Below, in pieces: positions 34,510-42,232 of a stretch of 64,000 nt of DNA. Position 1 is the stretch's first letter. Each line of letters starts with the position of its first letter. A program made the translations under genes and the position numbers. The notes beneath the pieces were generated by a model that saw only the letters and a list, made by a program, of their open reading frames with translations, had not been told where the DNA came from and searched no databases. The stretch is from UBA5448 sp045536965 (GTDB lineage Bacteria; Bacillota; Clostridia; Oscillospirales; SIG627). The stretch covers positions 113,809 through 177,808 of the forward strand of contig JAZSON010000029.1 of NCBI GenBank assembly GCA_045536965.1, given 5' to 3'.

Positions 34510-35430
34510 TTATTCGGGGAGATTGGTTTTGGTTCTTTCAAGAAGTTTTAAAGCATTGCCGCGGGAAATTTTATAATATGCATCATAAGAGATATGATCG
34601 TTAAGCATGGCTTGATCCAAAAATTCTGCAAGCTTAAGCATGGAGGAGCCGGTGTTTTCTACGGCGCAGATGTCGGTGCCGAAATACAGACGGTCCTGAA
34701 ATTCCTCCAGGAAGACGTAGGAAAATTCGGGATCACGCATAATGGCGTTTGCGCCGCTGCCTGCCGACATATCACCGCTCAAATTTTTGTATTTGCGCAT
34801 AAGTTCGGGGATGCGGCCGCCCTCGACTACCTTACCCGTGGGATAGCCTTTTCTGTTTTGTTCGTTGCAATCGCCGCTGATCTCTGCCCAAAATTTTTGG
34901 GAGTGACCGATGAAATGAAGATCGGGAAAATCATTGAGTGCTTTTTCAAGGCGGGGGAGGCCGAGTTCATCGACAAGGCCGTAGTCATTGCCTTGGTTTC
35001 CGATATGAAAAATGACGGGTAAACCTGTTTTTTGGCAATGGAAGAACAGATTGTAGATCAAGGGATGGTCAAAGGGGAGATTGATGACAAGCTCACCTAC
35101 ACCCTTTGCGCCCAATTTTTTATATTGCGCTAAATATACCGAGAGGTCACAAGTCGGACTGTTTTTATCCGAACGAGGATCGACATTGCAAAACCAAGCG
35201 TAGGTTTCGGGGTATTCTTTTGCCAAGCGGTAGGCCTCTTCATTGGATAAAAATTGAACCTGTCCCTCGGGTGCACCGGTGGGAAGTTGGACTCCGAATT
35301 CAATGCCGATGTCATCATACATTTTGCGAAGTTCTGTCGGAGTGGTGAAATTTGTGCCGTTTGCTCGGTTGCAAATTTTTTCCATAACCGAGTGAACATG
35401 AATATCAATTTTTTTTACCGTTTTTTTCAT
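34510..35430 (-). CDS. Amidohydrolase-2 family TIM-barrel hydrolase
   Basis: 306 aa. The metal-binding HxH is KIDIHVHS at the N-terminus; LPVIFHIGNQG and DLHFIGHSQKFW supply the further His ligands and FGTDICAVENTG the catalytic Asp, the pattern of metal-dependent hydrolases/decarboxylases in this family. ATG 35430 lies 7 bases after AAGGAG; another ATG at 35436 is too close. Substrate unknown. It has its own promoter and a leader inverted repeat. Confidence 0.85.
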   Translation of the reverse strand: MKKTVKKIDIHVHSVMEKICNRANGTNFTTPTELRKMYDDIGIEFGVQLPTGAPEGQVQFLSNEEAYRLAKEYPETYAWFCNVDPRSDKNSPTCDLSVYLAQYKKLGAKGVGELVINLPFDHPLIYNLFFHCQKTGLPVIFHIGNQGNDYGLVDELGLPRLEKALNDFPDLHFIGHSQKFWAEISGDCNEQNRKGYPTGKVVEGGRIPELMRKYKNLSGDMSAGSGANAIMRDPEFSYVFLEEFQDRLYFGTDICAVENTGSSMLKLAEFLDQAMLNDHISYDAYYKISRGNALKLLERTKTNLPE

Positions 35431-35453
35431 AAACATACTCCTTGTTTAAGAAA

Positions 35454-35473
35454 GTAAGCTTTGAATTGCTTAC
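35454..35473. promoter_or_regulatory. Leader inverted repeat, possible operator of the amidohydrolase gene
   Basis: GTAAGC (35454-35459) and GCTTAC (35468-35473), perfect 6-base arms 8 bases apart, between the promoter and the ribosome site of the amidohydrolase gene. No regulator is adjacent. Confidence 0.4.
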
Positions 35474-35496
35474 AAAAGCAAACGAAACCCGCGACT

Positions 35497-35525
35497 ATTT
35501 TATCATCCATTCAAACGTGTGTCAA
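35497..35525 (-). promoter_or_regulatory. Promoter for the amidohydrolase gene
   Basis: Minus strand: TTGACA (35525-35520), 17 bases, TAAAAT (35502-35497). Confidence 0.82.
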
Positions 35526-35561
35526 GGTGCGGTGTATATAATTCTTTCAGTTGCGAAACGG

Positions 35562-35855
35562 TTAAAATAAACAACCTTTCAATTTGTAGCACTTCTTTTT
35601 TGCTTTTGGTTTTTGGCGGCGGAAATCAAACTGCGGGAAGCAAAACAAAAAATAATCACATTCGTCGCATAAACAATTATATTCGGGGTGACGACCGTTT
35701 CCAAGGCAATGACGACCCTGCATAGATGGGGTTAGGGGTGGTGCATCTTCCTCGAAGGTGTCAATCGAGTCTGTAAAGGGTGGGTCTTCATCGAGTGCAA
35801 AGGAAATGTTTTTCGTGTCGATTTTTGAAAAATCTGCAAATAGCTTATCTTTCAT
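35562..35855 (-). CDS. Small Cys-rich protein behind a structured leader RNA
   Basis: 97 aa, no family recognised. Acidic, Asp/Pro-rich N-terminal half and a Cys-rich, then basic C-terminal half: Cys at 50, 61, 63, 66, 72, 89 and 95, with CLCDEC resembling a metal-binding knuckle. AAAGGA lies 9 bases before the ATG. Support for it being real: good ribosome site, consensus promoter and a structured RNA with terminator directly upstream on the same strand. It could instead be spurious; there is no homology evidence here. Confidence 0.55.
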   Translation of the reverse strand: MKDKLFADFSKIDTKNISFALDEDPPFTDSIDTFEEDAPPLTPSMQGRHCLGNGRHPEYNCLCDECDYFLFCFPQFDFRRQKPKAKKKCYKLKGCLF

Positions 35856-35880
35856 GTTCTATATCCTTTGTGAAATAAAA

Positions 35881-35902
35881 AGCACACCCCGTAGGGTGTG
35901 CC
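35881..35902 (-). terminator. Intrinsic terminator/attenuator ahead of the Cys-rich gene
   Basis: Minus strand: GGCACACCC / GGGTGTGC hairpin then TTTTTATTT, ending about 10 bases before the ribosome site of the small gene. Confidence 0.85.
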
Positions 35903-36019
35903 GAAAAAGTGTTCCCTCGGTAAGCTGCGACACCAACCATATCCCACACGGAAATAGAGGAAAACACCTTTTACCAAGGTTTTTCCCCGTGTGAGATAAA
36001 ATATACAGTTGATGTCGCA
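35882..36019 (-). ncRNA. Structured leader or small RNA with possible pseudoknot (unclassified)
   Basis: The transcript predicted from the upstream promoter starts at the base of a long stem: GCGACATCAAC (36018-36008) pairs with GTTGGTGTCGC (35937-35927). Inside are CTCACACGG (35995-35987) with CCGTGTGGG (35951-35943), then GGAAAA-ACCTT with AAGGT-G-TTTTCC. The apical segment CCTTGGTAA (35979-35971) can pair over nine bases with TTACCGAGG (35923-35915) downstream, as pseudoknot or alternative fold. An intrinsic terminator ends it. It fits a riboswitch/attenuator or an independent small RNA; no known class was recognised. Confidence 0.68.
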
Positions 36020-36024
36020 ACGTC

Positions 36025-36053
36025 ATTTTAACACATCTAAATTAAAATGTAAA
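36025..36053 (-). promoter_or_regulatory. Promoter of the structured RNA
   Basis: Minus strand: TTTACA (36053-36048), 17 bases, TAAAAT (36030-36025); predicted start at about 36018-36019. Confidence 0.82.
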
Positions 36054-36112
36054 GAGTTAATTTTGATGCGGTGAAACTTTTGCATAACTCAAGATGATTT
36101 TCCGTCGTAATC

Positions 36113-36164
36113 TTGACATACGTAATTTTTAGGGGTATACTTTCCTTGGTGGGATTGTCACCAA
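36113..36164 (+). promoter_or_regulatory. Promoter and operator-like dyad of the ceramidase-like gene
   Basis: TTGACA (36113-36118), 17 bases, TATACT (36136-36141). Just downstream, TTGGTG (36146-36151) and CACCAA (36159-36164) form a perfect inverted repeat covering the transcription start, a typical repressor position. Confidence 0.7.
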
Positions 36165-36191
36165 TTCAATCAGCAAAGGTGGACGGATATT

Positions 36192-37541
36192 ATGAAATTT
36201 GGTATATCAAAAGAATTGATTACCCCTGCTGTTTCGACCTCTATTATCGGTTTCGGCACTGTTTACGGTCAACCCTTTGAAAATATACACGACGATATTT
36301 ATTGCCGCACTTTGCTTTTGTGCGACGATCAAGGCAAACAATCGATTATAATGGGGTTTGATCTGCTTTTCCATGATTCTTCTCTGCAAAACACTCTGCG
36401 CGACTATGCGGTCGAAAAATATCACATTGATCGCGACTGTCTGATCGTTAACTATTCTCATACCCATTTTGCACCTGCTGTTTGGGGGTATGACTTTGTT
36501 TGGACCAATCCCGAATATGAAGCGTTTGTGATTGAACGCGCCAAAATGTGTATCGATCGCGCGTATCTAAACATTCGAGAGGGTACCATTGAATACGGTG
36601 CGGTTGAGGGTATGTGGAATATGAACCGCAGATTGCCCGATGAGGACGGTGTTTACCGCCTGCGCCCCAATATTGACGGTGAACGTGATCTCTCCCTCTA
36701 TTTCCTTTGTCTGAAGGACAACGATGGAAGAGTCAGGGGTATTCTTGCAAATTATGCTTGCCATCCTTCCAATTTCAATCAGTATCATTCTATCAGCTCG
36801 GAATACCCGGGCAGACTTTGCGCTGCTTTGGAATATAAGTTTTACGGGGCAACTGCCGTGTTTTGCCAAGGTGCGGGTGCCGATACCAAGCTTCGTGTCG
36901 GCGCAAAATCCTCCGAACGGTTTACGGGTATCAACGAAGATGAACTGAATGAAACGGCTCTTTCAATGGCAGAGGCGATTGCCGCCCGTATTGCAAGGGG
37001 AGGACTCAGGGATGTTCCTCTTGATCTTCGCGCTAAATCCTTTACGGTAAAGCTCCCGTTTGACCTTTATCCGAAATCCTATTTTGAAAATCTAAAAAAT
37101 GTCGTTTCCAAGGGAACGAATGTAAAATACGATAAAACGATACATACTCTTAAAGAGTATCCGAGTTCTTTGATGTGGGCGTGCGCCGATCTCGTGCTTG
37201 AAAAATACGATACTATGCCTGACTATCTTACCCTTGAGTGCGGTATGCTTTGCTTAAACTCCGACTTTTTGATCTGCACCATGGGCGGCGAGCCGTCGTT
37301 TGACGTGAAAACCGTTGTGACCGCGCCATTTGTGGAGGTGGGCAAAACGGCTCTGTTCTTTGGTTATTCCGATGCGATTGCATACATTCCCTCGGATCGG
37401 TTGCTCAAGGAGGGCGGTTATGAAGCAGGTGCGCACTCTGTGGAAGAATACCGCTTGAAAGGAAAGTTTTCTTTGGGCGTCAATGACATTTACCGCAAAG
37501 CTTATGGTGATGCGGCCAAAGAACTTGGTGTGATAGATTAA
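36192..37541 (+). CDS. Neutral/alkaline ceramidase N-terminal-like hydrolase
   Basis: 449 aa, no signal peptide. The N-terminal FGISKELITPAVSTSIIGFG and the motifs IVNYSHTHFAPAVW, ILANYACHPSNFN and CQGAGADTK match the neutral-ceramidase N-terminal metallo-amidase domain, with His residues that would bind zinc. True ceramidases have an extra C-terminal domain, absent here, so the substrate is probably not ceramide but another amide. AAGGTGG precedes the ATG. Monocistronic with its own operator-like dyad. Confidence 0.82.
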   Translation: MKFGISKELITPAVSTSIIGFGTVYGQPFENIHDDIYCRTLLLCDDQGKQSIIMGFDLLFHDSSLQNTLRDYAVEKYHIDRDCLIVNYSHTHFAPAVWGYDFVWTNPEYEAFVIERAKMCIDRAYLNIREGTIEYGAVEGMWNMNRRLPDEDGVYRLRPNIDGERDLSLYFLCLKDNDGRVRGILANYACHPSNFNQYHSISSEYPGRLCAALEYKFYGATAVFCQGAGADTKLRVGAKSSERFTGINEDELNETALSMAEAIAARIARGGLRDVPLDLRAKSFTVKLPFDLYPKSYFENLKNVVSKGTNVKYDKTIHTLKEYPSSLMWACADLVLEKYDTMPDYLTLECGMLCLNSDFLICTMGGEPSFDVKTVVTAPFVEVGKTALFFGYSDAIAYIPSDRLLKEGGYEAGAHSVEEYRLKGKFSLGVNDIYRKAYGDAAKELGVID

Positions 37542-37562
37542 AATTTTTGAGTAGATTATGTA

Positions 37563-37593
37563 AAAACCTCCGAGTCATGTACTCGGAGGTTTT
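37563..37593 (+). terminator. Intrinsic terminator after the ceramidase-like gene
   Basis: AAAACCTCCGAGT / ACTCGGAGGTTTT hairpin followed by a short T-run. Confidence 0.88.
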
Positions 37594-37981
37594 GATTATG
37601 TATTGCCGCAAACATGGATTACAGTTATGTATCAATAATGGATATTCCGGCAAAGGATCTACCGTTGGCAGCAAAAATACAAGAATGTCAGAAACTATGC
37701 GGAAAAACCAAATCAAAAATGGGTTACGGACATTTCGTGCATAAAGACATCTCAAGGGATATTATACTTATCTATCATCAGAGATTTGTTCGACAATAGT
37801 ATAGTTGCATAGAAAACAGGAACAGAGCAAAATATCAACTTTGTGTTAAGCACAATCAAAGAAGCAAAGAAAAAAGAAAAGGTCACTGCAGAGTTGCAGT
37901 TCCACAGTGACCAATGTTTTTTTATATTTATTGTAAAAAAATAATAATATTTACGATTACAGCGGTTGGTTTGGTTTTTGC
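37594..37981. other. Gene-poor stretch with a second terminator-like hairpin
   Basis: No convincing gene. A 61-codon open frame at 37614-37799 lacks a ribosome site. Near the end, GGTCACTG (37881-37888) pairs with CAGTGACC (37905-37912), followed by TTTTTTT (37917-37923), a second plus-strand terminator that insulates the riboswitch promoter downstream. Confidence 0.6.
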
Positions 37982-38010
37982 TTGACATACGCATTGGTTT
38001 GTGGTATATT
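37982..38010 (+). promoter_or_regulatory. Promoter of the cobalamin riboswitch operon
   Basis: TTGACA (37982-37987), 17 bases, TATATT (38005-38010). Confidence 0.85.
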
Positions 38011-38016
38011 ATAACC

Positions 38017-38208
38017 ACACAAATTATAGGGGTTCGATCAAGGAAAGTACGGTGTCATTCCGTCACAACAGTCATTGCTGTGTTCAGAGAAATCTGTCAG
38101 TCAGAATGCTTGCCGAATCCAAAGTGAACCTTCCGGACAAGGGGAAGATAGGCACTGGTTGGGGAATGTTTCCGTGTCTTTTCGTTATCCGAGGGACGCG
38201 GAATTTTT
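38017..38208 (+). promoter_or_regulatory. Cobalamin riboswitch with intrinsic terminator
   Basis: The leader contains GGAAAGTACGGTGTCATTCC, the conserved core before the ACAG region, and the B12 box as AGTCAGAATGCTTGCC (38099-38114). It is followed by a terminator hairpin, TTCCGTGTC (38170-38178) with GACGCGGAA (38195-38203) and TTTTT. Cobalamin binding should lower expression of the two genes behind it. The B12-box match and the uptake-type genes downstream agree; a full covariance-model fit was not possible here. Confidence 0.85.
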
Positions 38209-38227
38209 ACTTGGGAGTTGTGTTTTG

Positions 38228-38602
38228 ATGAAGCGTTATTTATTTCTGTTTCTTTTGATTGCGACGGTTTTGTTTTTGTTTGTCGGGTGTAGCGGTTCGG
38301 ATGAATCGGACAATACTGCAGTGAAGCGTATACGCCTCGAAATCATCGAAAACGGCAATGAAACCGTCAAAGAGGTGGAGACAACCAAAACAACCTTGCT
38401 TGCTTTGTTGGAGGAACTTGATTTGGTTGAGGGAAGTATGGGTGAATACGGTTATCTCGTCAGCGCCATAAACGGTGTTGAAGCTGATATGGATAATAAT
38501 GTGTGGTGGATGATTTATAAAGATGGCGCTTGGACCGATAGTTTAAACAAGCAAAAAATCGCAGACGGCGAAACGTATGTTTTTAAATTGGAGACATATT
38601 AA
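38228..38602 (+). CDS. DUF4430 lipoprotein of the cobalamin-controlled operon
   Basis: 124 aa. Lipoprotein signal with lipobox LFVGC (Cys22), then a single DUF4430 domain (TTLLALLEELDLVEG, GYLVSAINGVEADMDNNVWW, ADGETYVFKLETY). DUF4430 is related to the C-terminal domain of B12-binding transcobalamin-type proteins, so a surface binding protein that delivers a corrinoid to the ECF S component is a reasonable guess. ATG 38228 follows GGGAG. The next gene begins directly after its stop. Confidence 0.88.
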   Translation: MKRYLFLFLLIATVLFLFVGCSGSDESDNTAVKRIRLEIIENGNETVKEVETTKTTLLALLEELDLVEGSMGEYGYLVSAINGVEADMDNNVWWMIYKDGAWTDSLNKQKIADGETYVFKLETY

Positions 38603-39136
38603 ATGCCTGTAAACACTCGAAATAAAACAGCATTGCGTGACAGCATCGTTTTTGCGATTTTCGGCGCTTTGATGTTTGGTAGCAAGATTTTGATGGAATT
38701 TTTGCCAAACATTCATTTGCTTGGAATGTTAATCATGTTTTTAACGGTGGTTTACAGAGCGCGCGCATTGATCCCCCTTTATATCTACGTCTTTCTTGAT
38801 GGGTTGATCTACGGTTTTTCTTATTGGTGGTATCCTTACTTGTACGTTTGGGCTATACTTTGGGGGATGACGATGCTTTTGCCATCCAATATGTCCCCAA
38901 AAAAGTCGGTCATTGTTTATCCGCTGATTTGCGGACTGCACGGATTTGCTTTTGGTGTGTTATATGCCCCTTTGCAAGCGTTGATGTTGGGACTTGATTT
39001 TCAGGGAATGCTTAACTGGATCGTGATGGGGCTCCCGTATGATTTTATTCACGGTATCAGCAATATCATTCTCGGTACATTTGTTTATCCGCTTTCGGTG
39101 TTGTTTAAAAAACTTCTGAGCGGTCAATACAGATAA
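38603..39136 (+). CDS. ECF transporter S component, probable cobalamin uptake
   Basis: 177 aa integral membrane protein with about six segments, the size and hydrophobic pattern of an ECF substrate-binding component. The N-terminus ALRDSIVFAIFGALMFGSKI is the typical first helix. Placement behind a cobalamin riboswitch and a DUF4430 lipoprotein points to a corrinoid, like CbrT. The shared energising module (EcfA/A'/T) is not in the window. GGAG lies in the end of the upstream gene. Confidence 0.85.
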   Translation: MPVNTRNKTALRDSIVFAIFGALMFGSKILMEFLPNIHLLGMLIMFLTVVYRARALIPLYIYVFLDGLIYGFSYWWYPYLYVWAILWGMTMLLPSNMSPKKSVIVYPLICGLHGFAFGVLYAPLQALMLGLDFQGMLNWIVMGLPYDFIHGISNIILGTFVYPLSVLFKKLLSGQYR

Positions 39137-39162
39137 ATCGATTGATTGTAAATTCTTTAAAA

Positions 39163-39193
39163 CAAAAAACTCTACCACGGTAGAGTTTTTTTG
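39163..39193. terminator. Bidirectional terminator
   Basis: AAAAACTCTACC / GGTAGAGTTTTTTT hairpin between convergent ECF S and dehydratase genes. Confidence 0.9.
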
Positions 39194-39209
39194 TTTTTAA
39201 AGTGTTATA

Positions 39210-41078
39210 TTAGATTTTCGGATGATAGGTCGGGACGATTTTTTGGACATAGGAACGGATTTGAGTGTCTTGACGTTCGGCGGCTTCTTCCAATTCTTGT
39301 AACTGATTAAACAGCAAATCTTCTTGAATTTCAATGGGGTTTCCAATGAAGATCAATTTGTTTGCGGTGGATTTAAGCCCTTCTTCATCCATGAGGAGCT
39401 CTTCATAGAGTTTTTCGCCCGGACGAAGACCTGTAAAGACGATGTCGATATCTTTATACGGTTCATACCCCGAGAGTCGAATAAGGTTTTCTGCCAGGTG
39501 AAGGATGCGCACGGGCTTACCCATGTCGAGAACAAAGATCTCGCCGCCATTGGCGTTCATACCCGCTTGCAATACGAGGGATACGGCTTCGGGGATGGTC
39601 ATGAAATAACGGATGATATCGGGATGCGTTACCGTGACGGGGCCGCCGCTCGCAATTTGCTGTTTGAAAAGGGGGATAACCGAACCATTGGAACCGAGAA
39701 CGTTTCCGAATCTGACGGCAACGAATTCAGTCTTGCTTTTGTTGTTATAGGTTTGTATAATCATTTCGCAAATGCGTTTGGTTGCGCCCATGATATTGGT
39801 GGGATTGACTGCCTTATCGGTAGAAATGAGAACAAAGCGGGAAACATTGTGTTTGTCGGCCATACGGACGAGGCGGAGGGTACCGAAAACATTGTTCTTA
39901 ACAGATTCGCAAGGACTGTCTTCCATGAGAGGAACGTGCTTATGAGCAGCAGCGTGGTAAACAATGTCGGGTTTGTGTTGATTGAAAAGTTTGTCAAGGA
40001 GCGGTTCATCACACATAGAACCAATGATGGCGATGATGTCTAAATTCTTGTGCATGCGTTTGAGTTCTTGGAGAATTTCGTAGGTAGAGTTTTCGTATAT
40101 ATCAAATAAAATCAGTTTTTTGGGATCATGGTTTGCCAGTTGGCGGCACAATTCACTGCCGATGCTACCGCCTGCGCCTGTCAAAAGAATGGTCTTTCCT
40201 TGGATATATCCCGAAAGGGCCGACATATCAATGCGGATGGGATCACGACCGAGAAGATCGTTGATATCAACGTTTCTAAAGTCGGCAACTGTCATTTGCG
40301 ATTCTATCAGTTCCTCCACCGAGGGAACGATTTTTAGATCGCAACCCGTATGGGCGCAAATGTTAAGTATCTCGGTTTTATCTTTGGAGGGACAGCTCGG
40401 AATGGAAAAGAAAATGGAGCGTACATTATAGTGCTTTGCGATATGTGTTACGGCGTAACGGTCACCGAGAATCGGAAGACCATAAATTTTTCGACCGATT
40501 TTTTGGGGGTCATCATCCATGAATCCAATGATTTTATACTGGGTGTCAGGATGTTGTTGCAGAATGCGGCAAAGATAAGCGCCGCCATCGCCTGCGCCGA
40601 AGATGAGCACGGGGTGTTCGTGATTGTTTTGAAAATGATTGGAGTGATTGGAACGGATGAAGAAACGAATCCCCAAAACAAACAAAATGGCAATGGGGAT
40701 AGCAGTTAAATAGGAAGAGTAGGGTAGAGGGATGGCATTGGCGTAGGAAGAAACGATGACTTTATAAGAGACCTCTTGGAAAAGGAGGAGAAATATGTAG
40801 GGGAAAATAGTGGTGAATGTTGTTTTTACAATATCGTTAATCGAGGTATAATGCCAAATGATTTTATAGATCCCCATGGAATAAAAGAAAAGGATCACGG
40901 TAACAATCAAAAAAGGTAGTGCAAGCACAAAATGAAACATGGTGTGCGAGATTAAAGAAAAATTAAAATCGCATCCCAAGCAAACACCCAAAAACAATGC
41001 CAAGCAGCAGACAGCCGTATCTGCCAACATGAGTGGGACGTTGGGAAAATGCATTTTCATGTACTGTTTGAATTTCAT
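39210..41078 (-). CDS. Membrane-type nucleotide-sugar 4,6-dehydratase (CapD/PglF-like)
   Basis: 622 aa. Four N-terminal membrane segments, a first Rossmann domain (VLIFGAGDGGAYLCRIL, near residue 156), then the SDR domain with ILLTGAGGSIGSELCRQ and the catalytic stretch STDKAVNPTNIMGATKR. As in other large membrane dehydratases the usual YxxxK Tyr is Met. It converts a UDP-N-acetylhexosamine to the 4-keto-6-deoxy sugar for surface glycans or protein glycosylation. ATG 41078 follows GGGGAG. The aminotransferase at 18132 could act on such a product, but they are far apart. Confidence 0.93.
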   Translation of the reverse strand: MKFKQYMKMHFPNVPLMLADTAVCCLALFLGVCLGCDFNFSLISHTMFHFVLALPFLIVTVILFFYSMGIYKIIWHYTSINDIVKTTFTTIFPYIFLLLFQEVSYKVIVSSYANAIPLPYSSYLTAIPIAILFVLGIRFFIRSNHSNHFQNNHEHPVLIFGAGDGGAYLCRILQQHPDTQYKIIGFMDDDPQKIGRKIYGLPILGDRYAVTHIAKHYNVRSIFFSIPSCPSKDKTEILNICAHTGCDLKIVPSVEELIESQMTVADFRNVDINDLLGRDPIRIDMSALSGYIQGKTILLTGAGGSIGSELCRQLANHDPKKLILFDIYENSTYEILQELKRMHKNLDIIAIIGSMCDEPLLDKLFNQHKPDIVYHAAAHKHVPLMEDSPCESVKNNVFGTLRLVRMADKHNVSRFVLISTDKAVNPTNIMGATKRICEMIIQTYNNKSKTEFVAVRFGNVLGSNGSVIPLFKQQIASGGPVTVTHPDIIRYFMTIPEAVSLVLQAGMNANGGEIFVLDMGKPVRILHLAENLIRLSGYEPYKDIDIVFTGLRPGEKLYEELLMDEEGLKSTANKLIFIGNPIEIQEDLLFNQLQELEEAAERQDTQIRSYVQKIVPTYHPKI

Positions 41079-41117
41079 GATAGCTCCCCATAACTTTTTG
41101 TATATTATATTTAGTTT

Positions 41118-41146
41118 ATTATACCACATTTAGATTTGATTTGCAA
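41118..41146 (-). promoter_or_regulatory. Promoter for the 4,6-dehydratase gene
   Basis: Minus strand: TTGCAA (41146-41141), 17 bases, TATAAT (41123-41118). Confidence 0.78.
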
Positions 41147-41175
41147 CTTCTTTTGTAAATCTTTATCAACCAAAT

Positions 41176-41203
41176 GAAAAGAGACCTCGTTTAAGAGGTC
41201 TCC
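41176..41203 (-). terminator. Terminator of the T-box operon after ddh
   Basis: Minus strand: GAGACCTC (41202-41195) pairs with GAGGTCTC (41188-41181), followed by TTTTCATTT. Confidence 0.82.
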
Positions 41204-41215
41204 GTGTTGATTTCT

Positions 41216-42202
41216 TTAGAGTAAGTGTGCACGCAATTCCTCGCCCGAAAGGGGGGAAAGGAGAGCGGGAGGAATGTCGAAAATGGAGATTGCTCCTGTT
41301 CTTCCCTCGTTGTGCATACGATATACAGCGCGTGCTGTTGCTACCAAAACAGAGGAAGTGAAGGCAGGGTTGCTTTCGAGTTGTAAGCGGTATTCGATGA
41401 TGTGTTTTTCACCCATTGCTGTGGTACCGCTTCGAATGACGAATCCACCGTGAGGCATAGTGGTATGCTCTTTATTAAAGGTATCCTCGTCGATAAAATG
41501 CACCTCGGTATCATAGTCGGCAAAATAGTTTGGCATAGTGACGATTTCACGGGTGATCTCATCAAGATTTGCACCGCTTGCGGGAACAACATAGCAAATA
41601 CGCAGGTGTTTTTCTCGGGTGGAAAGGATGGGATCTTCGCCGTTTCTGACGCGATTGACGGCGTTTTCAACAGGAACGGTATATTGAACGGCCTTTTTTA
41701 CGCCTTTTACACGACGAATAGCATCTGAATGTCCCTGGCTGACACCGCGACCCCAAAAAGTATAGGTGTTTCCGAGGGGGAGGATGCTTTCACCATACAG
41801 ACGATTTAAGGAAAAAAGACCGGGATCCCAACCGATTGAAATGGCGGAAAGATGTCCGCTTTCCTTTGCGGCTTGGTTGACCGCTTCAAAGTAAGCGGGA
41901 ATTTTAGCATGAGTATCAAAGGAATCGACGGTATTAAAAAGTTTGGCAAAGGCGGGGGTTTGTTCGGGTAAATCGGTGGCGGAACCGCCGCAAAGCAACA
42001 GAACATCTATATCCTTTGTCATAGAAGGGGCGTCATTGACAGAAAGCACGGGGATGCCCGCGGGCGGTGTCAATGTAGAGGGATCGCGCCGCGAAAATAA
42101 GCATACAAGCTTCATGTCGGGAGATTGGGTAATGGCTTGCGCGGCACCTTTGCCGAGGTTACCATAGCCGAGAATTGCAACACGAATAGGTTTGTTTTGC
42201 AT
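41216..42202 (-). CDS. ddh: meso-Diaminopimelate dehydrogenase
   Basis: NADPH-dependent one-step formation of meso-DAP from tetrahydrodipicolinate and ammonia. 328 aa. VAILGYGNLGKGAAQAI is the nucleotide-binding motif; ISIGWDPGLFSLNRLYGE and WGRGVSQGHSDAIRR are the substrate-binding stretches that mark Ddh. ATG 42202 follows AGGA by 8 bases; an ATG at 42211 is too close. It starts 30 bases after the HprK-fold gene with no terminator between, so it is likely the last gene of the tyrosine T-box operon. Works downstream of dapA/dapB. Confidence 0.95.
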   Translation of the reverse strand: MQNKPIRVAILGYGNLGKGAAQAITQSPDMKLVCLFSRRDPSTLTPPAGIPVLSVNDAPSMTKDIDVLLLCGGSATDLPEQTPAFAKLFNTVDSFDTHAKIPAYFEAVNQAAKESGHLSAISIGWDPGLFSLNRLYGESILPLGNTYTFWGRGVSQGHSDAIRRVKGVKKAVQYTVPVENAVNRVRNGEDPILSTREKHLRICYVVPASGANLDEITREIVTMPNYFADYDTEVHFIDEDTFNKEHTTMPHGGFVIRSGTTAMGEKHIIEYRLQLESNPAFTSSVLVATARAVYRMHNEGRTGAISIFDIPPALLSPLSGEELRAHLL

Positions 42203-42232
42203 AGTAATCATCCTAACATTAAATAATGATTT

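Noticed and set aside
35882..36019. 6S RNA as identity of the structured RNA
   Set aside because: Rod-like shape is suggestive, but it is too short, has no large symmetrical central bubble and leads into a gene; kept as unclassified.
37614..37799. 61-codon open frame after the ceramidase-like gene
   Set aside because: No ribosome site, lies between two terminators and has no recognisable features; could be a gene remnant but cannot be supported.
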